From Symbiodinium natans (taxonomy: Eukaryota; Sar; Dinophyceae; Suessiales; Symbiodiniaceae), in the NCBI GenBank assembly GCA_905221605.1, contig CAJNDS010000532.1:35001-82500 (forward strand): DNA of 47,500 nucleotides. The letters run 5' to 3'. A program made the translations under genes and the position numbers. A model generated the notes under the pieces. The model was not told where the DNA came from and searched no databases. It worked only from the letters and a program-made list of their open reading frames with translations. This document shows positions 11,001-23,100 of the stretch, in pieces. The number at the start of each line of letters is the position of its first letter. Positions within the stretch are counted from its first letter, which is position 1.

Positions 11001-14000
11001 CCAAAGCAACAGAGATGGAGCTGGCCATGAGCATTGCTGGCACTTACAAGAGGACCAAGAGCTTGGAGACAGCTATTCAGACCTGCCGAAGCATGAGCAA
11101 CCTGAAGTACCTTAAGGTTGTTGGGGACTTCGTGAAGAACTATGCTGGTGGAGAAGATTTTCCATTAGTGCAGTTCCTGGTGCATTTGGAACGGGCCTTC
11201 AACTCCAGCCTAATGCTGGGCGAGGAGTTCATGACTGCAGTGGTTGGGACACATTTTGGGTCCACCCATACGACATTTGCAGTCTGCAGGTCGATGCTGA
11301 TAGCCGCAAATTTGTCTTCTTCGAAACAACAAGATGGAGTGGCTCGTTTGCTGGTTAAAACAGATCTGCTGAAGTTGCAGCAAAGCTCCCAAAAAGGAAA
11401 CCTTGAAGCTTGTGAGAAATTGGGGAAGATGCTGGTGGAAGAGCGCATGAAGAAGAATGACTTGCTGAAATCTGAAACTGTGAAAGTGCTGGGCAGATTC
11501 TTCATTCGCTGTGCCTTGTACCTGACCCAAAAAGAAGGAAAGGGTCGGGAGAGCCGAACCTTTGGCTCTTTGAGCAGCATCCATGCCCAGTACATGCTGG
11601 AAAACACTCCAGGAGACAGCAACAGCTCAAATGGAGCTGGAACGACAGGAAAGCAAACAGTTGAGAAAGTGCTGTCCTTGCAGGACTGAACAGTTTCGAA
11701 AGAAACCATTACAAGCATGAATCCTCAAACCCTCCACCTGAAACCCTAAAGCATAAACCCTAAGCTTGAAATCCTAAACCTTATTACTTGTATAAACCTC
11801 AAACCCTATATATAATGAACATGTATATAATTGTTGTATCTTTTTTGTGTTGTATTTGTATGTATCTTTTTTCACATGTGGCACAGGAGGCAAATGATGC
11901 TGCATGTATTGCTGGTCTGAAGTACAACTGGTTGAAACCTGGGCAGTACTACTCGAAGAGAGACAGCAAGGATGTCTTTCGGTTTGCTGGCCTCACAGCT
12001 GAGAATGCAGAGTTCATTGTTCGAGACATGTATGGCAAAGAGCAAGCAGTGCTGGTGCAGCATGCTGATTTGTTTCGCTTCAGAGCCACTGACAAGAAGC
12101 CTGCTAGCATGCTGGACGAGGAGTTGGTGTCGAAACTGCAGCCTGAGAAGTGCTTGCAATGGCAGCTGGAGTTGGAGAAAGCTCAAGTTCAAGCTTGCTT
12201 GCTGGAGAACCACAATGAGCATTTGGGTTGCATTCTAGTTGCCATAATTTCGGGTTTAGGGAGTTTAGGGTTATAGGGTTTGGGGTTTTGGGGTTTAGGG
12301 TTGAGGGGTTATAAGGTACTTTATCTCACATGTTCCTAACATATGAAGCACAGCCTGATACACAGCGCTCATGTTTTTTTATTTGGCAGGAACAGCATGG
12401 TGGATTTCTCGAAGCTGGTGCTGACCAATGAATGCAAGATTTTTGCTGGTGCCAAGATTTTGAAAGGAAGCATCCAGATCTACCCATTTGGCATGGTTTC
12501 CTTGCTGAAAGATGATGATGGTAAGAAGAACCTTGCTGGGTCCAAGGTGGTGGTGACCTACAAGAAGGGGAGAAAATACCAAGTGCAGGCATCCAAGTTT
12601 GAGCTGGCCAAAGCAAGTGGCGCCATTCCACTGTTTTTTTGGGTGACTCCAGTGGAAACTCCAGAGGAAGCCAGCATGGAGTTGTGTCACACCAACCACA
12701 ACATGCTGGAGATCCCATGCTTCAAGCCAAAGAAGCAGCTGGCAAGTGGGCAGCAGTTCACTTACTTCAAAGTGCAGGCTGACAAAGGCAGTGCTGGCCC
12801 AAAAGCAAAGAAAGCCAAGACCAGCTGATTTGCATGCTGGATGCTTTTTGGACCAGTCCAGCTCGAGGCTGACTGAAGGCAGATGTATATAGGGCCATGC
12901 TGGCAGGAGAACTTGACAAGGAGAGTAGAAAAGAACAGTGTTGCATTGTTTGTGTTTTTTTTGGCTTTGATTTTATGTCTATAGCCTTTGCAGGCTGGCA
13001 GAAGACATGACCGAAATCTATATGGCTCCAATGGGGCGCAGCTCCACGAAGAGCTGGAACGCCTGGGGCATAAATGGAATATCCAGCCCCAGGTCCAGCA
13101 AATGCTGGAAGCCCACCGGGCTGAGGGCCTTGAAGGCATCCGCCGGCTGGGGTACCTGAAGTGACTGCTGGCAGGTGCTGGTCTGAAAATTTCTTGTTTG
13201 GGTTTTTTTTTGGGGGGGGATTTCTTTTGGAGCCTTTGCAGGTGTTTTTTTCCAGCCTTCACAGGCTCGTATTATATATTCCTTTTTTTCTTTTCAGCCT
13301 TTGCATTTTTTGTGCTTTCAGCCTTTGCAGGCTTTTTGTGTTTTCAGCCTTTGCAGTTTTTTTGGTTTTCAGGCTTTGCAGGCTTTAGTTCTTTTGCTGG
13401 ATGTAGCCATTGCAATGTCATTTTGTTTCTTGTGTGCTAGGGTTTAGGGTTTAGGGTTTAGGGTTTTGGGTTTTGGGTTTTGGGTTTTGGGTTTAGGGTT
13501 TAGGGTTTAGGGTTTAGGGTCTAGGGTCTAGGGTTTAGGGTTTAGGGTTTAGGGTTTAGGGTTTAGGGTTTAGGGTTCAGGGTTAGGGGTTAGGGGTTAG
13601 GGTTTAGGGTTTAGGGTCTAGGGTTTAGGGTTTAGGGTTGAGGGTTTTGGGTTAGGGCTTAGGGTTTAGGGTTTAGGGTTTAGGGCTTAGGGTTGGGGGT
13701 TTAGGGTTCAGGATTTAGGGTTTAGGGTTTAGGGTTTAGGGTTCAGGGTTCAGGGTTTAGGGTTTAGGGTTTTTAGGGTTTGACCCGATTCGCTTGTGTT
13801 TGGGTGCAAAATGTTATTCTAAACTAATTTCTTTGTAGAGAAATCATGGAAATTTCTTGCTGGGCTTTGTATTTGTACTGAAAAAATGCAGCCAAATTTG
13901 TGATTTTTTTAAATTTTTAGGTTGAGTTTGGGTTTTTCTTGTTTTTTTGATTTCATGAATCTGAAATCAAAAATTTTGACAACAACATTTGATTTCATGA

Positions 14001-17000
14001 ACATGAAATCAAATTTTTCAATGATTTTTTTGATTTCAGATTCATGAAATCAAATCTTGTAACGAACAATTTGAATTCATGAGCGTGAAATCAAATGGAT
14101 CAACCCGAGATTTGATTTCATGGATCTGAAATCAAAATTTTTAACCCAAAATTTGATTTCATAATTCTGAAATCAAATTTTTGGACCCACATTATGATTT
14201 CAGAATTCTGACATCAAAAAATGGTTACAAAAAACCAGAAATCAGAAATCATTCAACAACATTTGAAAGCATTTTTAAGCGCACCAATCAAAATCTGATG
14301 TTTTTTTAAAAAATTTTCAGCCAGAGATTTCCTGACGATAAATGCATAGAGCTGGCCCAGGTTCTGAAGCACGACACAGTGGTCAGAGGCAGCAGCAAGA
14401 AGCTGGTGAACAAAGCTTCTTGGCAGCACTTCAATTTGCATTTCTGAGTGTTTCATTTACCTATGTAATTGCATGAGCTTGAGCCTCTGAGGCTGGCAAA
14501 TCTGCTGGCAAGTCTGCTGTGCTGGAACCTGCTGCTCCTCAACCTGCAACAGACCAATTTGGAGCCATGGCCACCATGCTGGAGAATGTGTTTGCACCTT
14601 TGGTCCAGAGTTTGGCTGCTGGAAAGTCACAGCAGAATGGAGAAGCTCCCTGCAAGCTCACTTACCTCAACAAGGGGGATAGGACTCAGCAAGCACCACA
14701 GCTGGCTTTGCCATGCTCGAGCTCACCAACTTTGCAGGAAAATGCTGGGATGGCAACTTCTGCAGGGTCCCAGTTGCCAGTTGCTCCCAGTGCTTCCGCC
14801 TCCCCTGCAGTGACTTCCACATTGCCTGCTTCGACAGAAGTGAAAGCAACTGCTGGTGCCAAGACTTTGGAAGAATACGAAGCAGAGGCATTTCAGAAGT
14901 TGCAGAACAAGCCTGTGAAGAAGAGACCAAGTGCAGCACCAAGCACCACTGCTGGCAGCAAGAAAAAGAAGGAGGAGGCTGCAGCACCTGCTGGTGGAGG
15001 AACCAGCCTAAAGCTGGGCTGCAAGTCTTGCCGAGGTGGCATCAATGGATGTGCACAATGCAGGAAGCCCACTTACAAGGGCATGAGGCTCAACAGGGCT
15101 GAGTGGAAAGAGTATGCCAAGGAGCATGGACTCAAGTGATGCAGCATGGTGTCACTGCCTCTAAAAAAAGCTGTCTGCGTTGCAAGGGTTTAGGGTTTAT
15201 AAGGTTTATTAGGGTTTATGGTTTAGGGTATGCTACAGTTTACACAGCTGTACTTACAAGCTGTGCAATTGTGTTTTCCTTGAAGCCTTTGCAGGCTGGT
15301 GCATAGGCTGTTCAATTGTGTTTTTCTTGAAGCCTATGCAGGCTGGTGCACAGGCTGTTCAATGTTTTTTTTTGTGCCAGCCTTTGCAGGCTGGCCCATA
15401 GGCATACATGCAATCTTGTGCATTTGGATGAGTCTGTCCTGGCATTGACTATTGTTTGAAACATATGTACATGGTGCTGCTGCCTTTTGACAGTTCATGG
15501 ATGAATGTCATGTCCGAGAAAGCAAAACCTGCAGGGTTTTTGAACATGTTGCAAGTTCAACATATCAAATGCTATTATGTGTTGACACATATATTACAAT
15601 GTCTTTCTGAACTGTAAGATGTAGAGGAGATGTTTAAACATGATGCTTGTAGAAGACATGCAGTAGAAATTGAAGCTAGGAATACAATGTGTTAGCTGAC
15701 ATTGTGCACTCCAATCAGCAAAAGGAAATTGCAGTATAGTATAGGAACATGTCTTGTAGGTGCAGCCATGCTTTCACACTTGCTGGGGTTGGATGACTGA
15801 AACCCAACCAAAACGCCGGAAGATCAATGACTTGAGGAAAACTGCGCCACATGTGAGCAAGGCTGCCCTCGAGTCGGTTTTGAAGTATGTTTCCAAGCAC
15901 GGCATGCCTGATACTCGCACTGCAAAATCAATGAGAGCAGCAAATCGAGCTGTGATAGCTGAAGCTGATGCTTATGGCCCCTTGCTGGTCCATCAAGACC
16001 TTGTATTGCAAGATGGTGGCAATGTGAAAGTGCAATTTCTGAATTTTTGCTCCTTTTTGCATTATGCATACAAGCTCGGAGGGTGCTGGTACCAGGCAAT
16101 CAACAACATGCTGGACAACAACAATGGTCCCCTGGGACTGTGCTTGTATTCAGATGAGGTATGCCCAGGAAACCCATTGGCAGCAAATCCATCTCGAAAG
16201 TGCTGGATAGTTTATGCTGGGTTCAAAGAGATGGGCCCTTTGCTGGGGAATGAGAACTCTTGGATAACTCTTTGTGTTCTCAGGAGCTCCATAGTGGCAG
16301 GTATCGAGGCTGGCATGTCCCAGATTATGAAAAAATATTGTTCCTCATATTCCAGAACCCTTGGGTTGAAGTGCAGGACTTTGGCATTCAACTACAGCCT
16401 CCACCAGAACATGCTGGTCAACCTAACAGGAGAATGACATTGTCCTTGCAACTTTTTATACAAGATGGACAAGCACAAAAGATGACTTGGTCTGTGAAGG
16501 GCGACTCAGGATCCAGATTCTGTGTTCGAATTGCTTCAGTCACAATGCTGGAGAAGATGATGAAGCTGTGAGCCAAGCATGTCATTTCACCAGGCATGCA
16601 CAGCTGGCCCAGCATTCTTCAGAAGAAATGCTGGCTAGCTGGGACAGGATGGCAGCCAGATTTGGCAATTGCACATCTGCTGAGTGGAAGAAATGGCAGC
16701 AAGCCACTGGCATCACATATTCGCCTGAAGCTTTGCTGGCATGTGATGAGCTGAGATCCATGCTGGTTCCAGCTAGGCAGTGGATGCATGATTACATGCA
16801 TGCTCTGCTTTCCAATGGCTTGTTGTCATATGCAACTTTCTTCCTGATGCAGGAGCTGGATTGCTGGTCCACCTTTGCCGGTTATGCCACATTTTGGAAC
16901 CTGCCCAAGCAATTTGCTTCTGCGCCCATCAGCAGCTTGTTTGAAAGCAAAAGGCTCGCCAAGCACAAGAAGTCTGAGAAGTTAAACTGCACAGCATCAG

Positions 17001-20000
17001 AACTTTTGTCTGCGTTGCCTGTGCTGGTGCACTTTCTGAAAAAGGTGCACACTGCTGCCTTGCAAGCCCCTTCCACACAAGCTTTCCTGGCCATGTGTGC
17101 TTTGCTGGAGGTCCTGCATGCTGGCTACAGTGGCAAAGTGACAGGTCACATGGTCTTTGTGTTGGTGGAGGATGCCTTGGAGAAATGGAAAACTGCAGGC
17201 TGGCCATTTAGGAAGAAAAACCATTGGCTTCTCCATTTTCACCAAAGCTTCGAAGACCATGGACACCTCATAGGGTGTTTTACCATGGAGAGAAAGCACA
17301 AGATGATAAACAGAAAGACCTCCCTGCTGCAGAACACCACTTCCTTTGAATCCTCTGCCATGGAAGAAATTGTAAATGGTGAGCTGCAGGCTTTGGCTGA
17401 AACAGACAATTTGGATGCTGGGATCAAGTTGCTACAGCCAAAAAATGCTGGAGCCAAAGACATGCAGCTTTCCAGCATGGTCTGGCCTGCACCATGGGCT
17501 TCTGTGCTGGCGGCTTCCTCTGCAAGGTGCCAGGATGGCACAGTCGCTGCTGGTGATGTGGCTTTGTTTTGCCATGCAGGTCACAAATGGGCATGTGGCA
17601 AAGTCAGAAAACATTTGCAATGTGGTGTACAATGCAGGACAGTGCTGGAGCTTTTTGCTTTGCTGGAAGACCATGGCTCTTATGCTGTTTGGACACATGG
17701 GCCTGCAGAGGTTGCTGTGGATTTGGAAAATGTTTTCACCAGTGTCACCTATGCCCAAGACGGTGCAAAGTTTACTACCCTCATCCCTTGGAGATGGAGG
17801 TGAATAAAAGCACAAGCATGCATTGCAAGTGTGTGGGTTTTGCAAACAAGAATCGGCACTGTTCAATTCCAGTGGGTTGCTGGCTGAAACAAGTAGGAAC
17901 ATGACATGTTTTGCCTTGGTGTTGACCAGGTTTGTAGGCACACATGAGCTTTCAAGCAGTTGATGTAAACTGCTTTTAAAGCCTTTGGAGGCTTGTTTTT
18001 TTCTGTGAAGCTGGCCGCATTTTTTGTTTCGCCTGCTGTGTTTCAAAACATCGATTGGCCAATTGGCCATGTTGCATGCCTGTCTCACCACTTTTCTAGA
18101 GTTGCTGCTCCACTTTTGACTCTACATTTGCTGCTTGCATTATAACGGTTTCAGGCACTTACTAATTGAGTTAAACCCTTAGCTAAATCACAAGTTAAGT
18201 GATTAGTTAGTGACATACTAACTGTTTACTAAACTGTTCAGTTAAACCAGCTAAACATGCTAGTAACCCTTTAGTAACTCTGTTAACCATGTTAAGTCAT
18301 TACTAAACACAGGGCCCATCTAAGTGGGGCGTCGAAAACCTCGCAAATACCGCGGGCGCGGAACTCTGGGGCTTCGAAAACGTCGCAAATACCGCAGGCG
18401 CGGAACTCTGGGAGATAGAAAACGTCACAAAAACCGTGGGCGCGGATCTCTGGGGCTTTGAAAACGTCACAAACACCGTGGGCACGCAACTCTGGGCTTC
18501 GAAAACCTCGCAAATACCGCGGGCGCGGAACTCTGGGGCTTCGAAAACGTCGCAAATACCGCGGGCGCGGAACTCATGGGGCTTCGAAGACATCGCAAAT
18601 ACCGTGGGCGCGGAACTGTGGGGCTTCGAAAACCTCGCAAATTTTGCGGGCGCGGAACTCCGGGGCTTCGAAAACCTCGCAAAGACCGTGGGCGCGGAAC
18701 TCTGGAGCTTCGAAAACGGCGCAGCAAATAGCGCGACGGCTCTCGTGTGGGCGCGCAATCATTGCGGATGACATCTTGTCCTGCGCTCATGCAGAGCTAT
18801 GCTTTGATCTGTTCACAACATGGCAGCAGGCGCCTCAGGCCATGTGGGACTTTTGCACGCTGGCATGTGTACGTGGCATTATGCATTCATTCATCCTATG
18901 TACGCTTCGCAAACTTCGTGGACGGAACCTCGTCCGGTGCTCAGAGCTTTTGTTGCGATCACTGTTGCATTAGACCAGTCATCACACCCACGCTGTGTCG
19001 TCGCTTTCCTTCCTGGTTCGAGGTAGATGTGAAGTTGCAGCATGCAGGCTTTAGGTAGGAAGTCGCAGGAACTTAGCAAGCGCGGGCTCGTTGAGAAGCA
19101 TGGGTACGGCTGGCGGGCGCATTTTGCGCACATCCGCATTTGCGACGAGAAGGGCACTTCGAGCAAGGAGAAGTCTATCAGAGGTCCGCTGCGTGACAGC
19201 AGAAGGAAAGCTCTGGCAGACTTGAAATCCATGCGAGAATGCGGCACGGCTGCCGAGTTGGTTGCTCGTGCGGCGAGACTGAAAGATCTGACCCTGCCTT
19301 CATGGGTGTCCAACGAAGCTTTGTCGACGCGTCAGATGTCACTTTGCGGGCTGAACGTCCAGTACCCATGGAGTCGACTGTATTAGGCTCGCGTTGCTTT
19401 GTCGCTTGTGGTTGGTGCCATGTCGTCTGTCTGCTTCTGTGAACGTAAGCATGACACTTGTGGCTGCAGGTGGAGCTTGGATGATCTGATTCGTCTGCTG
19501 CTGTGACCGTCTCACTTTGGGGACTTGCAGTGGAAAAAGAACATACTATCACCACGCTAGCACTACGCTACCATCGCAACATTACCATCACCACATTATC
19601 ATCACCCCATTGCCGTCATCGCGCTACCATCGCCTCAGCTATACACGGCCTCTCTACACTGCCTATTCTATTCCATCTTCTTTGCGTTTCGCGTCCTTTT
19701 CGCTGTCGACGCGACACCTGCTTCCTATCCTACTACACCACACCACGATCACCGCACTGACAACACAACCAACTCTACGTGTCAGTTGATATCTTCGCAC
19801 TGATTGCTTTCGGGATAATCGGTGTCTAGTTTTTTTTTGGGGTGGGGGGGAGGGGGGTGTAGAGCTCAACACCAAATCCTAAACCCCAAACCCTAGACTC
19901 TACACCCTACACCCCAAACCCTAAACCAGTAGGTTCTTAACAGTCCTAAGAGCCCACGCTCACTCCGCGAGGGCTCAGGGCATTTGCAGCTTCAAAAAGG

Positions 20001-20089
20001 ACAGTTTAGAATTATACACGCCTCTGAAAAAGTTTAGGTCGATATCGAAAAACACACACACACACATGTATATATATATATATATATAG

Positions 20090-20128
<39 letters not shown>

Positions 20129-23100
20129 CACACATATATATATATATATATTTATTCATATGTATGTATGTATGTATGTATTTATACGTTTTTGTAAGAC
20201 ACTTGGTAATAAGGGAAACTGCCTTGAACCCCAACAGCCCTAAAGACAAACATGAATTGCAAGGGCCTGTAGTATGGACCCTTCATTCGGGAGCCCTTGT
20301 ATTTTTCTTACACACCCTCAAAAACCCAAAGGGGCCATACTTCAGAACCCTTTTCGACAAGGTAAGGGGCCGTTTCGGGTTCATAAGATATAGGGTTTAG
20401 GATGTAGGATTTAGGGTCCAGGACTTAGGGTTTAGAATTAGGGGTCCAGGGGTCAAAGGAACTCCGGGTCCTAGAAGAGTATACTGGTTAAGCCTCTGTG
20501 ATTCACATCATCAGCTCGCTGTCCAAGGTGCTTTCCGTGCTTCCGGAGGTCGTTCAGGAAGTGGGTCACGACAACCTGGGTTTAGGGTTTAGGGTTTAGT
20601 GTTTAAAAGGTGTAGGGTTTAGGGCCACGGTTCAACCAGGAAGCCATACGACGCAACATGGTATGGTAGCCTTGAACCCTACTACGGTAGACCTAGACCC
20701 TAAAGCTCCCTGAGAACGCTTCTATGGTAGACCTAAACCCTGACCTTCTCTGAACCCTAAACCCTAAACCCGACTGCGGTAGACTTGAACCCTTAAGCCC
20801 CAAAAGTGTTTAGGGTTTTGGGGGTGTAGGGCTTGGGGACTGCAAGAACTTCTCGAGGTGCAGGGTTTCGGATTTAAGGTTCAAGGGTTTCAGGGTTTTC
20901 GGACCCTAAACTCTACACCCAACACCCTACACCCTACACCTTAAACCCTAAACCCTCGCCCTGGCCCTAGACCCCCTAAACCCAAATCTCAGTCCCAGTG
21001 GCTGAGGGAATCACATAGCCGATGTTCTCCGCCTCATCGGCGTTCCTTGGAGTTAGGGTTTAGGGTTTAGGGTTTAGGGCTTAGGGCTTAGGGCTTAGGG
21101 CTTAGGGTTTAGGGTTTAGGGCTTAGGGCTTAGGGCCTAGGGCGCGAGGGATTAGGGGTTAGGGGTTAGGGTTAGGGGTTAGGGGTTCGGGGTTCGGGGG
21201 GTTAGGGTTTAGGGTTTAGGGGTTAGGGGTTAGGGTTTAGGGTTTAGGCTTAGGGTTTAGGGTTTTGGGTTTATGTTCGAAACTTTGGCTTTTCGGTTCC
21301 TTGAGTTTCCGGGGCCAAGGTTTCGGGAGGCTGTTGGGGCTTTGGCCTAGGGAGCCCCTGCGTCCGACAGTAGAGCCGAAATCGTAGACCTGAAAAGCGC
21401 CATAAACCCCCCAACCCTACATATCCCAAACCCAGAAGCCTAAACGAGGGGAGGGAGGGAGTAGTTACTTAGTTCTTCTTAGCTATTCCCGGAAGGGGGG
21501 GGGGGGGGGGGAGGGTGGTGTGCTGGCGGGGCATCTCTTAACCGGCAACCCCAACACCTAAAACTTTCAAGCCCTAAACCCCTAACCCCTGACCCTTAAA
21601 CGCTAAACCCTAAACCCTAAACTCTCCAACCCCCTGAAGCCAGAGACCATTGAATAGCCGGTCGAGCGGCATGCTCTGGAAAGCGATCCCGACGCACTCA
21701 CCCTGGCCTCTGATGCGGAGTTTAGGGTTTAGGGTTTAGGGTTTAGGATTTAGGGTTTAGGGTTTAGGGTTTAGGGATGTTTAGGGTTTAGGGCTTGGGG
21801 TAGTGGCTTGCTGGGTTGCGCGGCTAAGTTGGAGGTTCACGGGGTACTGATAAGAGTAGCCTAGCTACAGTTATAGCAGGTCATAACCCTGTTTACGGTG
21901 CGTATAACCCGCACATATAAATACTCACGAACCTTCAGGTAAGGGTAAACCTAAACCCTTAACCTTATAGGCCTTAAATCCTGAACCCTGAACCCTAGAC
22001 CCTTAACTCTCACCCGGAACCCTAAACCCTAAACCCGAAACCCTAAACCCTAAACCCGAAACCCTAAACCCTAAACCTCGCTAGGCTTTGGGGTCCACTT
22101 GAGGGGTTTCAACCGGGGGTCTGCTAAAAACGGTTCGGGTTTCTAGGGATTTCGTGTTTTCCTCTTTCTGCTCTGGGGTTTAGGGTTCAGGGTTTTAGGT
22201 TTTAGGGTTTTGAGTTTTGGGTTTAGGGTAGCTGGACTTCTGAGCTCGGGGTTTAGGGTTCGGGATTCAATGCTTTGGGGCCTTTGGGTCTAGGGCTCTC
22301 GGGCCCCCCCCCCCGCCCAAAAAAAATTAGGGGGCCCCTAAACCCTAAACCATACACCCTAATGAATCCCTAAACCCTAAACCCTAAACCATACACCCTA
22401 CGTAATGAATCCCTAAACCCTAAACCCTAAACCCTAAACCATACACCCTAGTGAATCCCTAACTCTGCTCCCAGTCCAAGGTGCGGTTGAAGGCTGGTCC
22501 TAATCAAACCCTACACCCTAAACCCTACACCCTAAACCCTAAACCCTAACCCTGAACCCTAAACCCTAAACCCTTAACCAAGGCACGGTTGAAGGCCGGC
22601 CCGCCGCTGTTGCCGCTGTTGATCGCCGCGTCGATCTGGATGCCCAAGAGCTCTGCGGAGGCCTGGGTGTAGGTCGTCACCTGAGCTCAGGGTTTAGGGT
22701 TTAGGGTGTAGGGTTTAGGGTTTAGGGTTTAGGGTTTAGGTTTAGGGTTTAGGGTTTAGGGTTTAGGGTTTAGGGTTTAGGGTTTAGGGTTTAGGGTTTA
22801 GGGTTTAGAGTTTAGGGTTTAGGGTTTAGGGTTTAGGGTTTAGGGTTTAGGGTTTAGGGTTTAGGGTTCAGGGTTTGGGGTTTGGGGTTTGGGGTTTGGG
22901 GTTTGGGGTTTGTTGTTTAGGGATCAGCATCTCAAGTTCGAGCATTTACTAGGCCAGCAGTGTGTAGGCAACGGAAAAACACCCACCCACCCAAATTACC
23001 AAAACGCAAGTTCTGTTCAGACGCACCAAGAAATGGATCAAATCGCCAAATTCGTGCTGAACAATGGGGGGGCCAAAGGGGTCAGAGGGGCCGAAATGGA

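Larger units (their letters stand above)
9701..18324 (+). mobile_element. 8.6-kb DNA transposon (CACTA-like features, superfamily uncertain)
   Basis: Perfect 24-bp terminal inverted repeats (9701-9724 starting CTTAGATGGGCCC; 18301-18324) are flanked by TG on each side, and the TG together with the interrupted 42-bp satellite restores an intact unit. AT-rich subterminal regions carry many short TTAGTTA/TAACTAA motifs on both ends. Genes on the plus strand: a three-exon gene (10373-12828), a small Cys-motif gene (about 14321-15139) and a transposase-like frame (15793-17803). The 2-bp target duplication, subterminal repeats and transposase tail suggest CACTA/EnSpm affinity, but the termini do not read CACTA. 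Confidence 0.88.

Noticed and set aside
11690-11870. Stop of gene A at 11687 as the true C terminus
   Set aside because: A phase-0 GT-AG intron removes it and joins two open frames; kept as intron, with the caveat that no transcript was seen.
13401-13425. Spliced-leader relic (GATGTAGCCATTGCAATGTC)
   Set aside because: Only a short resemblance to the dinoflagellate leader; no CTCAAG-type end, so not supported.
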